From assembly GCF_964204645.1 (NCBI RefSeq), contig NC_134029.1, positions 24,014,450 through 24,074,449 on the forward strand: a stretch of 60,000 bases of DNA, written 5' to 3'. Both the position numbers and the translations under genes were made by a program. Under the pieces are notes generated by a model. The model did no database searches. It saw only the letters and a program-made list of their open reading frames with translations, and was not told the DNA's origin. Position 1 is the stretch's first letter; the number at the start of each line of letters is the position of its first letter. Shown here in pieces: positions 11,717-26,000 of this stretch. This stretch comes from Tubulanus polymorphus. Lineage: Eukaryota > Nemertea > Palaeonemertea > Tubulaniformes > Tubulanidae.

Positions 11717-12755
11717 AATGATGAGAGTCATAAATAAGATCTGTCGTTGGTTATTGCGATACAGAAGGTCGACTTAATAGAAATATTACTGTCAAGCTGC
11801 TCTTCGGATATCAATTGGTTTCTCAGGGACTCAGTACAATAACATCCCAAAGCTTACGACAATAATGGACAGAATTAATTTCCATTCAAAGAAAATGCTA
11901 AAGCGAGTATAGAATCGTTTCAGTCGCTACCTGCTCGCTAAACTTTTAAAACATAATCGGTGACCGAAGAATCCCTTGTGTGACTCCAAAACTGTTTATA
12001 TCAAAATGCTCATAATAATAAAAACAAGCGAAGAGAATGAGACATATCATCGTGTAGGGTATTCCTGAATGTAAATAGATCATGTAAAAACTTAAGGAAA
12101 AAGTTATCGTTGAAAATCTGTACAGTTATATTATATTAATCGATTGAAATTTAATTAAATGGTTATCGAGTACGTCATTGTGTATGATAATAAATCGGTT
12201 TTGTAATTAATAAACCATAATGGTTAATAATTTAGCGGAAATGAGAGTTGCAATAATGTGTATATATATGTACAATACTAATGAAAGAATAAGGACTGGT
12301 CGGTTTTATTATCTCTTAATACAAATGACAAATTTAGAGAATTCTGAATGAAATTTTGAAGAATTACTCCCACAAATCATGCATGCATATCAATATTTTT
12401 GCGCGGATATGAATCCGTTACGTGGCAATGATTCGTAATGAATGCCGGTGCTTTTTAGAAATTGTACTAAACTTCGAATGGTTCACGAAGTCATCTACCT
12501 CTGAGCCAGATTTCGATTAGTTTTATCGTCATTTCAGTTGAAAACACGAATGAATAATTGATCGATTCTTAATTTCCTGCGCATCAGCGGCAGTCATTTC
12601 AATTATTATATAGTATTATGGAATAGTGTTCGCTATAGGCATATCTCTATTATAAAAATGGTATAAATCAGTTAAATGTCTACAATTATGCTGTTCTTGT
12701 GAAAAGATTATGAAATTTTTATAAAAATCAGACACGATATGAATTGCTTGTGTAT

Positions 12756-12761
12756 AATAAA
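12756..12761 (+). terminator. Likely distal poly(A) signal of dach
   Basis: AATAAA inside TGTATAATAAATTATAG, followed by T/GT-rich sequence (TGTGTATTGTTTTTGTGCG) at 12,789-12,808 that would serve as the downstream element. Confidence 0.45.
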
Positions 12762-12844
12762 TTATAGAATATAAATGTATTGAATATCTGTGTATTGTTT
12801 TTGTGCGTCTGGGGAAGGTTTTCTGGTATTCATGATGTGAATGG

Positions 12845-13120
12845 TGCCGTTACAGGGAAGAATCCCACACGAAAAAGAAAACAAAGTCCGAAGTGTTTCC
12901 TTGAAGTCAGTTTCGACAATACTCTGATTGTCATACCGACAATGACTATTAGAATATAGTCGTCACAACACGGCCAGTGTATAAAGTGAAAACCCACAAT
13001 AAAATTAACAAGAAAACAGATCTTGAAAATGGCTCATAGAATTAAGTCGAAACGTCAGATTATCATTTAGTTTTTTCCATGTTATTGTTGGGTTTCGCTT
13101 TATTGATATCAGACAGCCAA
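12845..13120. repeat. Degenerate dispersed repeat (AATCCCACA family)
   Basis: It starts with GAAGAATCCCACACGAAAA and contains GTGTTTCCTTGA, GTCGAAACGTC and GTTGGGTTTCGC. The same words, partly inverted, occur at 41,820-42,066, and a related terminus at 46,733-46,892. It looks like an old non-autonomous element. Confidence 0.45.
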
Positions 13121-16100
13121 TGTGTCATTCAGTGAAGAATATGCCTTGCTGCGCTAAGAATAAATTAACTGCGCGCGAATAAAAATTAGTAAATTAACTT
13201 TGAAAAGAACGAGTCTTAACGAGAAGAACACATTGCGTGAATGAAAGCTTGTCTTTAGTCAGACTTTATGCGGTATAAACCTTACACTGATGATTTGTGG
13301 TTTTGTTAAAGCGCCCGAACAACATAACTCTTGCTTTATTTCTGCAAAATTCAATTGTTGTAGACGCCAATTAAAGACGTTAATCCGACGATCTGGAGAT
13401 TCGATTCATCAGTCGAGCGTGATTCATTCATCTTCTTCACAATTCTACTGATTTAATGCCGAATACAAACGTCATTGGGTGAAAACGAATTGCAATAATA
13501 TCAACATCAACCGTGGTCGTTTGTTTCCGAGTTTGCGCGCAATCATTTTCCAGAGATTCGTTCATCGCGCGAGCGTCAAGTCTGTCACGGATGACAAATG
13601 TAATCCTTCCTACCGTGGAATCCCGTCGCCTTTATCTGCTCGAGAAATCGCTATAAACTGTGACAAGAAATCATTTTACGCTTCGTCTTATTTAGAGAAA
13701 TTATAGACGATTGAAGTAAATGTGCTGAATCGGGAATAGAAAATAGATCCTCGTTCGAGGAAATGAAACCAATGAAGTGCGTTCGTCACAATTCTGAGCA
13801 TCTTTATACCGCGAGGCTGTAAGAATATGTTTAGAGAACAGACACAGATATTCGAAAGAAACTTTTTTATATTCTGGTCATTAAAAACTATTAGCATCCG
13901 ACAAAGAATTGTACAAAATTGAAATTCAGAAAAAACTAAACACGGTCGCTATGCGGCAACAAGAAACAGGAATTTGGACATATTTATGAATGCACGAAAT
14001 TTATGATTTTACAACAGGGTTCAACGTTATTGTAATTCTTTTGTTCAGAAACATCGCTTTTGTTAAACAAAGATCAAAAAGTTTCTCGTACGAAAGAATT
14101 CAACGATTAAATTCATATGAAAAGTTTCCGAATGCGCGAAGGTAGTTTTACATCTTTTTAGAACTTATAGTTTTCGCCACATGGCAAAACAAAGGTTCGA
14201 GTCTTTGAAGATTTACCACGATCCGGTTTTCAAAGCGCCGCCAGCGGTTTAAATCAAATTAATGAATTCATTTTAATTCACGACGATGATGTTTTCTCTA
14301 CTGTGGAAATAAAGTTATTTAACCGAAACCAAATTTTGAATAATACCGCCATCATATTTGACGATACGATTGTTAAATACAAAGCGAGTCACTTTGTAAA
14401 TGGTTTTTGTTCTCAACGATTCTAAAAAGGTCAGACAGTACACTAGAATCTTATCGTCGGAATGAAACCGATGTTTATCACTCAACCGAATGATATCAAC
14501 TTGTTTGAAATGAAAGTTTCAGTGTAAGATACTGTGATACCCATGAGTATGAAATTAGCATCGGAACGTCATTAGCTTTGAATCATCGGTCATTAGCACC
14601 TAAAAACCCGTGAAAATATCTATCATATTTTGACATGCTTTAACTTATGGAATATAACGATGATTTTAATTCGTCTTAAACTTTCATATGAAAACGACTT
14701 CAATCATTTACGTGGTCCAAAGATTTGAACAAGAACAATCATGATTAAGGCGTGTTGAATTTGCAGAATAATGTGGGTGTACCGGGGTAGGTGCAGTCGT
14801 TCACGTGAATTGAGTATTTCAAAAATTAAAAATCTTTTTAACGGAAATTGTTGCCATTTCTTCGTGATGTTTTCATCAACGTGGGTTGTTTTTAATATCG
14901 AAATGAAATCGAAATGAAATCGAACGAGGCGATGCATTCGGCGCATGATTCCTGATTCAACTCTTCAATGTAGTTCTCGATTCTCGCTCGTTTAATAGTG
15001 ATTAGCGGTCGACGCGGATTGTCGGCTCCGGACAAATCCGGTGGTCAGTGAAGGCTTGACCTCAGGGGCGGATCGTGTCTGTGTAACCTAACAAACCCAA
15101 CGGCTTTGTCCTTTTATTCTATATCTCACGCGACTCGCTGCCTTAAGGGGTCGGCTCAAAAACTTCGACACATTAGAAGGGGCGGATTACCTGAGATCTT
15201 TCTATGAATTCTGCATCTATTGCTGACCCCTAAAATCTAAAAGCAATTTATTCGAATGAAGTTTAAAATGGCTTGGATTTCATTTATTTTCATCACTCCA
15301 TTGAAATTTTCTTAATTTATCTGGAAAAGTCATCAGGCATTCCTCTTACCAATACCAACCGATTTTCTACTTCTAACGCGGATTACCATTTAATTCTAAA
15401 AGTTTATAGTCTTGGTGAAATCAATTTTGAAACTGCCCCCTTTTGCTATACGCGGGGCTCAAGAACCACTTTATTCGAATCCTCTGTCATTTGCAGGAAA
15501 AGATCAGTCAAATCCGGAGCGAGCTGTTTAAATCAGCCCCAACTCAGCGAGGATACAATCGGACGTGATCTTTCATTGTATTCCGTGATAATCGAGCAAT
15601 CCTTCCCCGACCGAACAGATCTAAAAAATCGGCAGATCTGTCAAACGAAACGACGTGCGATTCTTGAGCGGCTGGCCGATTCAATGCAGTCTAATTTGGT
15701 TAATGTAACTTACGGTCGGACTGAAAAACAGCCGAGATCTCGCCCAGCATAACTTGTTCAAAGTCAGTCGGATTTAACGGGATTTAACTGCTCAACCGGG
15801 TTGATGATCCAACCGTGCCGACCGTGTTGGTAAATCGTAAGAAAATCGTGTCAATTGATGACACTGGTAATTAGTGTGTGCAGTCTAAGTATTCACGAGA
15901 AAGTCGAGAATGATCCGGTGAGATCCCCGTGTGTGTGTTTACAGTTTATCAGCGCTGTTCGATTCAGACAATCGATGATCCGTTATTCCACGGAAGAAAT
16001 AACCGAAAAATATATCGCAATCTAAATTAAGGTTTTTGAAAGCGTATTCAGTGATTGTTTACGAAAGTCGCGTTTTGGTTCTATTTCACAGGACGCAGGG

Positions 16101-18397
16101 AAACACGGTAACGCAGAACCAAACCTGTTAGATCTCGGAAAAATCATTTCCCAGAAATCGTGTTTCACGTTTCCTCGTGAACGCACACGACACGGGGAAA
16201 CGCTCGGAAACATGTTTCCTCGTTTTCCTGCGTGCGCCGGGTGCGTTCGGCTTTACAAACAAGACGCCGGGAACTTCATCTTGAAGTCGATGAATTTTTG
16301 AAACGATTCGTTCGCGGTTTTGTTCCTTGTCTTATAATTTGTTTACTCTGCGTAAGATTGCTGAAATCGTAAACTGTGTGTTCGTTTGAAACATTGACAA
16401 ATGGCGCTGTCTCCATTCGGCCCGTACTCGACTCATTGTATTACAAATTATGAAACATTGGCTATAACACAAACCATCTGTCAACGTAGAAGGCGATTAT
16501 TTCTTTTCTAGTTTATCATCCGTCTCAACTAATCCAAAATTTATATCCCAGATTCGAATCAATCATCATATATCAAAACGACTTTATAACTTTACTCGGC
16601 AAATGCAATTCCCATTTCCTATTTGTGATAGTTTCTCGAAGTGCCGTTTATTATTTTAGCAGCTGGTCGCTCGTCAATTGATTAACGTCGGCTAATGTTT
16701 TAAATCTTATTCCCGCGAAGTTTTCTGACATTTTCCGGTAGAGAAATGTTATTTCTGTTGCCGTCGGTTTCTTTTTTGTTGAAAATAATAATTCAACCTT
16801 ATAGTAGTAGAAACAGTTTACTCATGCGTGGTGTGGTCGCTTTCATATCATACCAATTCTATATGAGGTCCTTTGAATACTGTAGTCGTGAAGGTACGGG
16901 ATTGTAGTGTGGCTCATTATCAAAACCTTGAGCTTCGGTCCATAGTAATATAAGATGTTCTATTTCTTTATCCAAATGATAATTGTGAACGAGGAATATA
17001 TTTCTAAGCATAAACATTCATCAGAGATTAAACTTAGAGAACGCTAAAAGTTTCTCTATAAGTTCGAAACCTCATTTTAATGATTTTTTTTTTACAAACG
17101 TCGAACTTTGTTCATAACGGTAAAAAAATTTGAAAAACACCAAAAAAAGAAATGTTCCCCCCATGAAATAATTCTTATTATTATCATTCTGCATGCGGTT
17201 TTCTTTCCTTTGACTAGGCTATAAATCATATAACAAAAACTCATTAGTTTGCTTTCGATGTCATGTTTTCTAAGTGTCCACATAACGATAATGACGAACG
17301 ACCTTAGCCCGCGTTTTCAATAGGACATTTTCGGGTCGGACTGCACCCGCACGCGGCACCGCGGCATCTGGTGCATATACAACTTCAACTAGCCTACAAA
17401 AATACATAGCATCAAAAACAAACGAGTCTCAGTCAATGAAGTAGCATTCTCTCTTCCTTTAAATGCATAAAAAGCGATGCCCATGAAACAGCTTTAGTTT
17501 TGTAATATTTTCTGCGTTTGACAAGCCAATGCTACCAGTTGATATAGCACCCTGAGCTTCATGATTTATGGGTGGATCTGGCGGTCGATTGTCCGACGGC
17601 AAGCTTATTATAAATAATGCTACGTCTTTGATAAATGATGACAAATCGTGATTCTCCAGGTGCCCGCGCGCCTCTAAGACTTTCTTTTAGCGAAAATAAT
17701 ATCCTCATTCTAGGCGTCTGTGTCTGTCTACCGCTTGTATGAACGCGGCCGCCGCGTAACAGTTCAAATTCAAATCGATAAAAATTCAGTGCACCTCATC
17801 AACGCGCTTGCACGAGGCAGACGTTCTGACGATATTCAACGAGTACGTTACAGACAGATGCAATTGATAGAGAAAAATTAATGAAGTTTTAATTTTGTAA
17901 ATTAAGGAAATGCTTTGCAGAATAACAAACCTCATTTGTCATAGTTCGTTTTCAGAATGAAGAATAGGCTGATCGACATGGAAAACGTAACATATTGAAT
18001 CATGAAATATGGCTGCGATATAACTTTCACTTGTCGCCACTAGGGGATATAAAACATCATTTCGTAGGGAAACTGATTATCACGAATTATCTAACCATTA
18101 GTCTAATACCCAAATCTCATCTTGGTCAACGACTACTGTAAGTTTCAGCTATTTCAAACTGTTTGATGGTACTGAATTACCTACAATCGAGGTTCTTGAA
18201 CACCATATCCATGCATGAAATATTGTTAACATTTGAGGAATGGGGTCATTTTAGTTGTGAGGAGTTGTCTCTGACTTCTGGAATAGTTTGACAAGAGGCT
18301 TGAGTAAAAGTCCTACATATATAGTCGTGATAGACGGATGTCATTGATCTTGGTAATTAACAAAAAATGGTGAATTTCCGATGACGCACATTGAAAG

Positions 18398-18511
18398 AAG
18401 GAGAGAGAGAGAGAGATAGAGAGAGAGGGAGAGAGGGAGTGAGAGGCAGAGAGAGAGTCTGAGAGAGAGGCAGGGAGAGAGAGAGGGAGAGAGAGAGAGG
18501 GGGGAGAGAGG
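18398..18511 (+). repeat. GA-rich microsatellite
   Basis: Imperfect (GA)n with GGGAGA and GGCAGA interruptions. The complementary strand gives a spurious Leu/Ser-rich open frame. Confidence 0.9.
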
Positions 18512-20453
18512 CTGAGAGTGTGTCATTCTGTTAGAATGAATTACGAGACGAATATTCACCGGATATGTTCGATTATTATTCTGTATTCACACTCTCGTTT
18601 AACAAATGGATTATTACAAAGAAATCATTCATATGGCTTTGGTTTTAATAACTTTGCATGGATGGAAAATGCGGAATTAATAACTGCCTTGAGACTATTC
18701 CTGCATAAATGAAATTAATTCGCCCCCTTAGCTGACAAACGATTTATCTTCTTCCCCAACGTTCGTCGGTCGGAGAAAAACTGTTTAAATGAATACAGTA
18801 TCACTAAGTAAATTAGAAATACAAAATTTATGACTGCAAAGGCAAGAACCAGATTAACGACACGATACTGATAGAAAACCATTAGCGTCTTTGAAGTTTA
18901 TGTCGTTTTAAATTTTCATGGAATCGAAGACAGGTGTTTTCATTTATTCACCGTGCGCGTATCATATGACTGACTGAAAAGTCGGTATTTGTTATGAAAT
19001 GACGCTTTGAAGTGGCGCGCCGGGATCACCTGGGTCATACGCTGGATGGATAGCATTTCGGAATTAAAAACATCTCTAAAAAAGCGTGCATAATTTACTA
19101 TATTATCTATCTGTAGAAAGGAATTGAGAGTTGTTGTGTACGGGAGAAGTAAACGATATCGAGGTGGATAAAGTGGATTAAAATATGCTCAAAACATGAA
19201 ATGGGATTGGGCACTTTAAAAGAGCTAATTCAATTTATCATCAACAACAAGAAGGAAAAAGTAATCCATCAAAATCGGCTTTTCTCGCATTTCGGTTTCA
19301 GTAGCAGCAGCAAAAGCTCGGTTGAAAGTAACCGTGCAATTTTGTTATTAAAGATGAAACGGAATTATATGAAATGCTTTTCGTTTCTCGGTGATATTCA
19401 GTTCAGCGAAGTTAAGAATACTCGGTATTTACTTCCCGCTGAAACATAGACTGTATGTGATTTCCCAGTTTCGTTTTCTTTTCTTATCCGAAACTCATTC
19501 ATTTTCTCTAATTAAAATATTCACATATATAACTGTCAATCGGGAACAGTTTCAGATTTATCCGGTACTAACCGCCGTCGCCGCCGCTGCTGCTGCTGCT
19601 GATGCCACGACGAAGGTCGGGTCAGCGCTGATCGCTTCATTTCGCGGGGAAAATCGCGAAAAACTTTCACCAGCTTGAAGACGTTTATAATCTGCCCGTC
19701 TAGAATGAAATAGAGAGCTTGTGTCACCGAACGAGCCTCAGTAACGACAATGGTATCAATATACTTCTATTTTTCTCATTCTAGCCGGTGATTAATGGTT
19801 TTTATTAAGCCCACCGACCAGAAAACACATAAATCATCAGCGAGCATATTGACGTGAGATTTTCAGTTTTGTTCAGACAATGATGAACAAGAGTTGAAAG
19901 ATAATAACCAAACCCATCGGAGCCTTCCCTATCGAGAGGGAGATAGATATTCATAGGTAGCGATCAAAATGCGGGCGCCGGTTTTTAACTGTCGTTTTAG
20001 AAGTTTGAATTGTGTAATCATTGACGAAAATATGAACGCGAAACATTTTTGAAATCACAATATCCGTGTTTTGTAGTAATAAAACCTAAAATTCCAACAA
20101 TTATAACTGAACTAAAAAGTGGTAATACAGAAATAGTTCGGGTGACTGCAATTAACTGATATCAATCTCAGTGTAGAGTTAACAAATAAAAAAATCTAAC
20201 TGTTGGTTTTTATTCGTGAGAAAATTGAAAGATTGATCAGTATTTAGAAATTGTCATTTTAAAATCGAATCCATTTGTGCGAACGGAAGTTACGACTATT
20301 TCTCCGCCTCTCCCAAACTCTCCCTATCCGCCTCACATTCAGTTATGAAGATTAATGCGCAAAATGAAATTGATACGCGCAGAAGAATCGAATCTATTTC
20401 ATTATCTGCCGTTTTAACGCTTATTGAAAACGAAGACGTGATTTGACGACGAG

Positions 20454-20480
<27 letters not shown>
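20454..20480 (+). repeat. (GA)13 microsatellite
   Basis: Uninterrupted GA dinucleotides flanked by unique sequence. Confidence 0.9.
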
Positions 20481-20484
<4 letters not shown>

Positions 20485-21949
20485 TGAGCAATACAGTAAA
20501 ACCAGCCGACGCGCTAGAAACACTAGAATATCTCTTTTGCTGCAATTATTAATCATCACGACTGGCGCTCAGTCGATATTTCTCAAACGATACTGTAATG
20601 ATTTTGAAATTAATTTGCCAAGTTCGTGTATGAAATATCGCTCTGTCATTAACAAACTCGTTTTCGACGAACTGGAAGCAATAGCAATACAATTATGCAT
20701 TCTCGTTTGGGTTTTATCATTAAATTTCATTGATTTCTGCCGACAGTAAATGCATCTTGTTTCAGCGCATTCGTTTTAATTCGACTTTTGTCTCCGAGTG
20801 TTCGGTTCTCGTCGACGCGAAATCCATTGTTTTGGTGCAGATACGTTTATGAAACTTGATCAGGCCTTCGGATTTCACGGTTCCATTTTGAACAGACCCG
20901 ATCTCTCGGAGGGAATATCGTTTAATGCAAAACGCTCATCGAAGATCACCGGTATAGACGAACATTATTTTTGCGGAGTTTACGATTTCGAAGAAACGTC
21001 GTAGAGCAAAGTATAAATCTCTTTGAAATTAATCCCAAGCGACAGCACAGAATGCATAATCCTTCTGATTTAATTTCAATGGCTTTCAAAACAGACGCGT
21101 GATCGTGTTCTCGTCGATTCCCGATTGAAACCCGCGCCCGCGGCTCGGGCCAAGGCTGCTTCGACGAAACACGTGTTGGATCTCTTAATGCGGACTACTT
21201 CTTAATGGCGCAAAGTGTCTGACGGGAATTCGACAACATTTCAATCTTCCATTGTCTTAAAGAGGGTTGAAATCTGTGTTTTCTGTTCGTTCATGAAAAT
21301 AACGAATCATAGAACGTACGAACCTTTCAAATATAGAATCCTCTTTTCTATCTTTGTGATCTCCCATCGTTTAAGCTACATTCGACTTGTTCTCTTTTTC
21401 GAGTTTATAATCATTTTCATAGTTGAGAAGTAAGCTTTCGGAAAATATGAGTTTTATTCCAAAATTCTTATTCAAATTTGAGATAGGTAATCTGGGAATT
21501 ATGACATTTTGATTTTGGTTTCTATTTTTAAATGAGTCAGGCTAAATACATTCTCAGCATTACAAAGAATTCTTACAACTGGCTGAGAAATTGAAAAACA
21601 CGATCGCTAACTGAGCCAGACCGCTCGCAGTCCGTTTAATTGGATCTTTATTTCTTTAACTGACGCTCTCTGTGAAACACGCGCTTTGTTGTAGGAACGT
21701 AATATCGAAAATAGCTCGGATTTTCATTCCAGTAAAAGGCAATCAAAACACTAGCAACATTTTATCCACCATTACACAGACGTCGCACAAACGCAAAGGT
21801 GAAATACAATTCGCTGATATTAATGCTTGAAGGTTTGTTTTCTTTTGACGGCGATGTTTCTTTTCCTCCCCGAGCGCTCATCAGAGAAAAGACACCCCGC
21901 TGTCTTTGTGGTGAAGGCTCAGAGGTCAGTGATGCGGTGAGGGATGGAG

Positions 21950-23036
21950 AGGGCTGAGTGATGAGTGGTGTGGTGAGGGCTGAGTGATGAGTGGTGTGGT
22001 GAGGGCTGAGTGATGAGTGGTGTGGTGAGGGCTGAGTGATGAGTGGTGTGGTGAGGGCTGAGTGATGAGTGGTGTGGTGAGGGCTGAGTGATGAGTGGTG
22101 TGGTGAGGGCTGAGTGATGAGTGGTGTGGTGAGGGCTGAGTGATGAGTGGTGTGGTGAGGGCTGAGTGATGAGTGGTGTGGTGAGGGCTGAGTGATGAGT
22201 GGTGTGGTGAGGGCTGAGTGATGAGTGGTGTGGTGAGGGCTGAGTGATGAGTGGTGTGGTGAGGGCTGAGTGATGGGGAGTGAGGGGTGAATGTTGTGGT
22301 GAGTGGTGAGTGGTGAGTAGTGAGGGATGATGGGTGAGTGGTGAGGACTGAGTGGTGTGGTAAGTGGTGAGGACTGAGTGGTGTGGTGAGTAGAGCGTGG
22401 TGTGGTGAGTGGTGTGATGAGGGATGTGGTGAGTAGAGAGTGGTGCAGTGAGGGGTGAGTGGGGAGTGGGGGAGTGTTGGGGTGAGGGGTGAGTGGTGTG
22501 GTGAGTGGTGTGGTGAGGGGAGTGTTGAGAAGAGTGGTGTGGTGGGTAGTGAGTGGTGTGGTGAGTTGTGAGTGGTGACTGGTGTGGTGAGTTGTGAGTG
22601 GTGTGTGGTGTGAGTGGTGTGGTGAGGGCTGAGTGATGAGGAGTGAGGGGTGAATGTTGTGGTGAGTGGTGAGTGGTGAATGGTGAGTAGTGAGGGATGA
22701 TGGGTGAGTGGTGAGGACTGAGTGGTGTGGTGAGTGGTGTGGTGAGTAGAGCGTGGTGTGGTGAGTGGTGTGATGAGGGATGTGGTGAGTAGAGAGTGGT
22801 GCAGTGAGGGGTGAGTGGGGAGTGTTGTGGTGAGGGGTGAGTGGTGTGGTGAGTGGTGTGGTGAGGGGAGTGTTGAGTAGAGTGGTGTGGTGAGTTGTGA
22901 GTGGTAAGTGGTGTGGTGAGTAGTGAGTGTTGTGGTGAGTGGTGACTGGTGTGGTGAGTTGTGAGTGGTGTGTGGTGTGAGTGGTGTGGTGAGTGGTGTG
23001 TGGTGTGAGTGGTGTGGTGAAGGGTGAGTGATGCGA
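21950..23036 (+). repeat. G-rich, C-poor minisatellite, about 1.1 kb
   Basis: The first third (21,952 to about 22,275) is some 12 near-perfect copies of a 26-bp unit, ATGAGTGGTGTGG followed by TGAGGGCTGAGTG. The rest consists of diverged GAGTGGTGTGGT-type units arranged in a higher-order period of about 363 bp: TGAGGGGTGAATGTTG occurs at 22,281 and again at 22,644. The plus strand is almost free of C. The minus strand lacks stop triplets, which explains two overlapping frames of over 400 codons rich in Thr/His/Ser/Pro; these are artefacts. Confidence 0.95.
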
Positions 23037-23039
23037 TGA

Positions 23040-26000
23040 GTATTTTGATTCTCACACAACGCAATATCACGTGCATCATAACGAGGACGCTGACTCTTAA
23101 TGGAGAAGGCAAGAAAACTGTAACAACCGGTTGAAATTGCACTTGTTATCTGCAACATTTGATAACGTGTCCATTAGTCTCCGCGCCGCTGAACATATCG
23201 AGTCAGTAACCTTTTACATTGTTACAGTTTGTGCATTTCTATCCAATGGTTTTGCATTTTAAGTTCGCAGAAATGAAAAATTGAAAATATATTCGGGTCA
23301 GTCGAGAAGTTATAGATATTGTTTTTTTAGATATGGCTCAATTCTTCTTTCTAATATTTCTTGCAGTTTATCCATACCGACATTTTTCAGATACTTATAC
23401 TGAATTGACAATTCTAGTAATAAATTGCTAAAAGTGATATCTTTCGTAAAAATGAACTGTCGAGCTGCTAAGGTCGACGTTTGAATTTCTGCCACTTGAG
23501 ATTATACTTGTCGAAATGAAGTGAAAAATCTAAAGGGATAATATAAATCTCTCGTTTAGCGCCTCGGGGTTCGCCATATGTACAGAAACCGCTCAAAAAC
23601 CTCCGACACAAAACATCGGTAACCAAATGCGTTTTGGTCATTAATGGACCGGTATATCTCAGATATAATCATATACTGTCAGCTTCTTTCTTTCATGTCT
23701 GTTTTTGATAAACCTCAGTTCTAGCGCTGGCCTTCTGTGCAGCCCGGCGTAAGCATAATATGCGATGTTTAATCAGAAATATGAAAGGAATTAATTGATT
23801 CGAACTTTGCTTTGGGTTTTTAAGAGATAATCGGTTCCGAGTGGCAACCATTAAGCCTCTCGGAAATAGATATTTCCTATCATAGTCCTGTGACCTTTAA
23901 CCGGCCAGAAATAACGACAAAAAGGTTCTGGACGGATTCTTGAGGATTTGTTTTAAGAGCGCGGCACGTTCATTCGAATGCATTAATCGGTTCAATCGGA
24001 AGAGAAAAAAACAAATGGATAGCCAGATGGCAACAAAAAATCAATCAGTTCCAAAAAACTGCTAATTTCGGGTGCCGTCTGTTTAGCATTGTTTATCGAA
24101 GACAATATCGCGCATTTAAGAAATAAGTCGTTTTACAGTGTAGCTGGCCTAAAGGCGGAATTCAGAATGAAGCGGCGCGAGTTTTTTGCCGACCGCAGAC
24201 AATCACTAGTTGTTCTCGACACGTGTCGGCATTAGCCGCTGCCAGGACGAACAAGCAAAAAACTGCGACCAATTCAATGTAAATCGCAGCATTGCGATGC
24301 GCATGACAACAATGCCATAAAAAAACTGACCAGCTGGGTGTACGGGTCGGGCCACGATGGACACAAACCCGGGGATAAAGCGATTCGAGCCGCTCACAGC
24401 GGTGCCGGTATTGTCTAGATATTTGGTGACACGAATGAATTTTGATCGATGGTCACTGAGGGACGACGCCGTGGCTTAGTACATAACAAATGATATTTGA
24501 AGCATTATCTTACATCTGCGTGCCATGAATATATAATAAAGCACGAGTCATAGATTTGGACGAATATTAAATTTCTATTTTTAGAATCAATTTTCATGTT
24601 TACATATTTCATCAGACAATCGCTAGAAAATCAAATCAAATCGAAGCGCGTTATTCCAGTATTAATGGTTTATATTCGGCCGAGGATTTACAGATGATTG
24701 AAATTATGACAACAGAAATAATGAAATGTCTCGCTTCAATTTGACAAATGCAGGAATCCTGTTAATGAAAACCAGCGAATTTAGGTTGCTCGTAGACAGC
24801 ATAACTTCCGCATCAACTTCTGTTTCAATTTCCTATTTCTAACGTAACAGTCATATTATATTCCACTACCGTTAAAATGATTAATCACAAACAGAGAAGA
24901 AAACCGGTCGAAAAAATGAAAATCTCGTTTCCCGTCGTGAGACAAGATGCATTTTGTGTCAGTTCGCGTTTCCACTAATTGACTTCAGTTCGTGATTAAA
25001 CTACTGTTTTAAAAAGAGGCGCCGAATTAAAACCGTTACGTGCGCGATACTCTGATTAGCATTCTGTTGACCTTCTTAATGCGAGTGCGTTTTCGTGAAA
25101 TGGATCGCTGCTGGGAAATTCATCTTGCGCATTAAATACTGACACTCGCATCCAAGTGTCAAATCTCCACTGAAAACATTTTAAGAAATGGCAGTCGCCA
25201 CGTTCTGCACGCTATCAGTCGAATCATGCCAATAATGACGTCACGGAACCTTTCTTTGATGTCTTATTTTGTCGAGACTATGATCTTACTATAAGTATAC
25301 GCGTATCTATAGTACTGCAACGGATCTGATCTTTCGTTTCTTCAAAATTGCAGCGAAAAACCAGGAAAACTTATTTTTGATTAACTTCTAGTGGAAAAAA
25401 AACGTTATCAGGAAACAAAGGTTAATTCTGGACATTTTGGCTAAATTTGACTAAATTTATCAACGATCAAATCGCCTATTCAATGGTAGAACAAAAGAAA
25501 ACGGTAAAAGGCTCTATCGATCTGCAATTAGAGATTATAAAAATGTTATGTGATGTTTTTCAGAGATGGTGGCGTATTTGACTGATTGGTGAGTGACGGG
25601 TTTTCAAACGCGCAAGATGTGCCACAATGTCACATCATACACGTCACTGTATTTGTAATGCGTTGCGTTAAAACATTACCACTTATCCGTCATTTGCAAA
25701 TGGCATTCATATAACTAACTCGTTTTGACAATCTTGCCGTGTCTCGCGCGCGCCGAGTCAGACGAGTTTTTAGACGCAGAAGCAGCAGAAAAAGAGAAAA
25801 TATTTTATTAGTAGAATACGTGTCACGCGAATCATTTCATCAACTATTGTTCGTGCGTCGTCTTTACAAATTATCAAGTTTCCGAAAAAGATCTGACGCG
25901 ATGACAACGGCGCCAAAATATGATCACATCACCCAGCTTCCAGTCCTCCTGATATTAACCACAAAATATAACCAGTTTCCCCTTGAGTCCGTCAAATATT

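Larger units (their letters stand above)
11478..12790 (+). other. Probable dach 3'UTR
   Basis: The sequence after the stop is AT-rich and has several AATAAA hexamers, at 12,189, 12,209 and 12,756. The last is the likeliest distal poly(A) signal. A consensus Pumilio site TGTAAATA lies at 12,070-12,077. A possible intron (11,530-11,716) is listed separately. The true end cannot be read from sequence alone. Confidence 0.55.
12800..21920. other. Gene desert downstream of dach, part 1
   Basis: I find no spliced or single-exon gene supported by homology. The longest frame here (15,273-15,752, 159 codons) has no ATG at its start, no recognisable domain and a length expected by chance. The stretch holds GA microsatellites and a short GCC/GCT run (19,570-19,601). 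No tRNA or snRNA signature was seen. Confidence 0.65.

Noticed and set aside
15273-15752. A 159-codon plus-strand open frame
   Set aside because: It starts at a TTG, has no recognisable domain, no splice context, and a length expected by chance in 60 kb of this composition.
21919-23158. Two overlapping minus-strand frames of 407 and 410 codons rich in Thr/His/Ser/Pro
   Set aside because: They read the minisatellite, whose minus strand contains almost no TAA, TAG or TGA. Both frames being open together shows a repeat artefact, not a protein.
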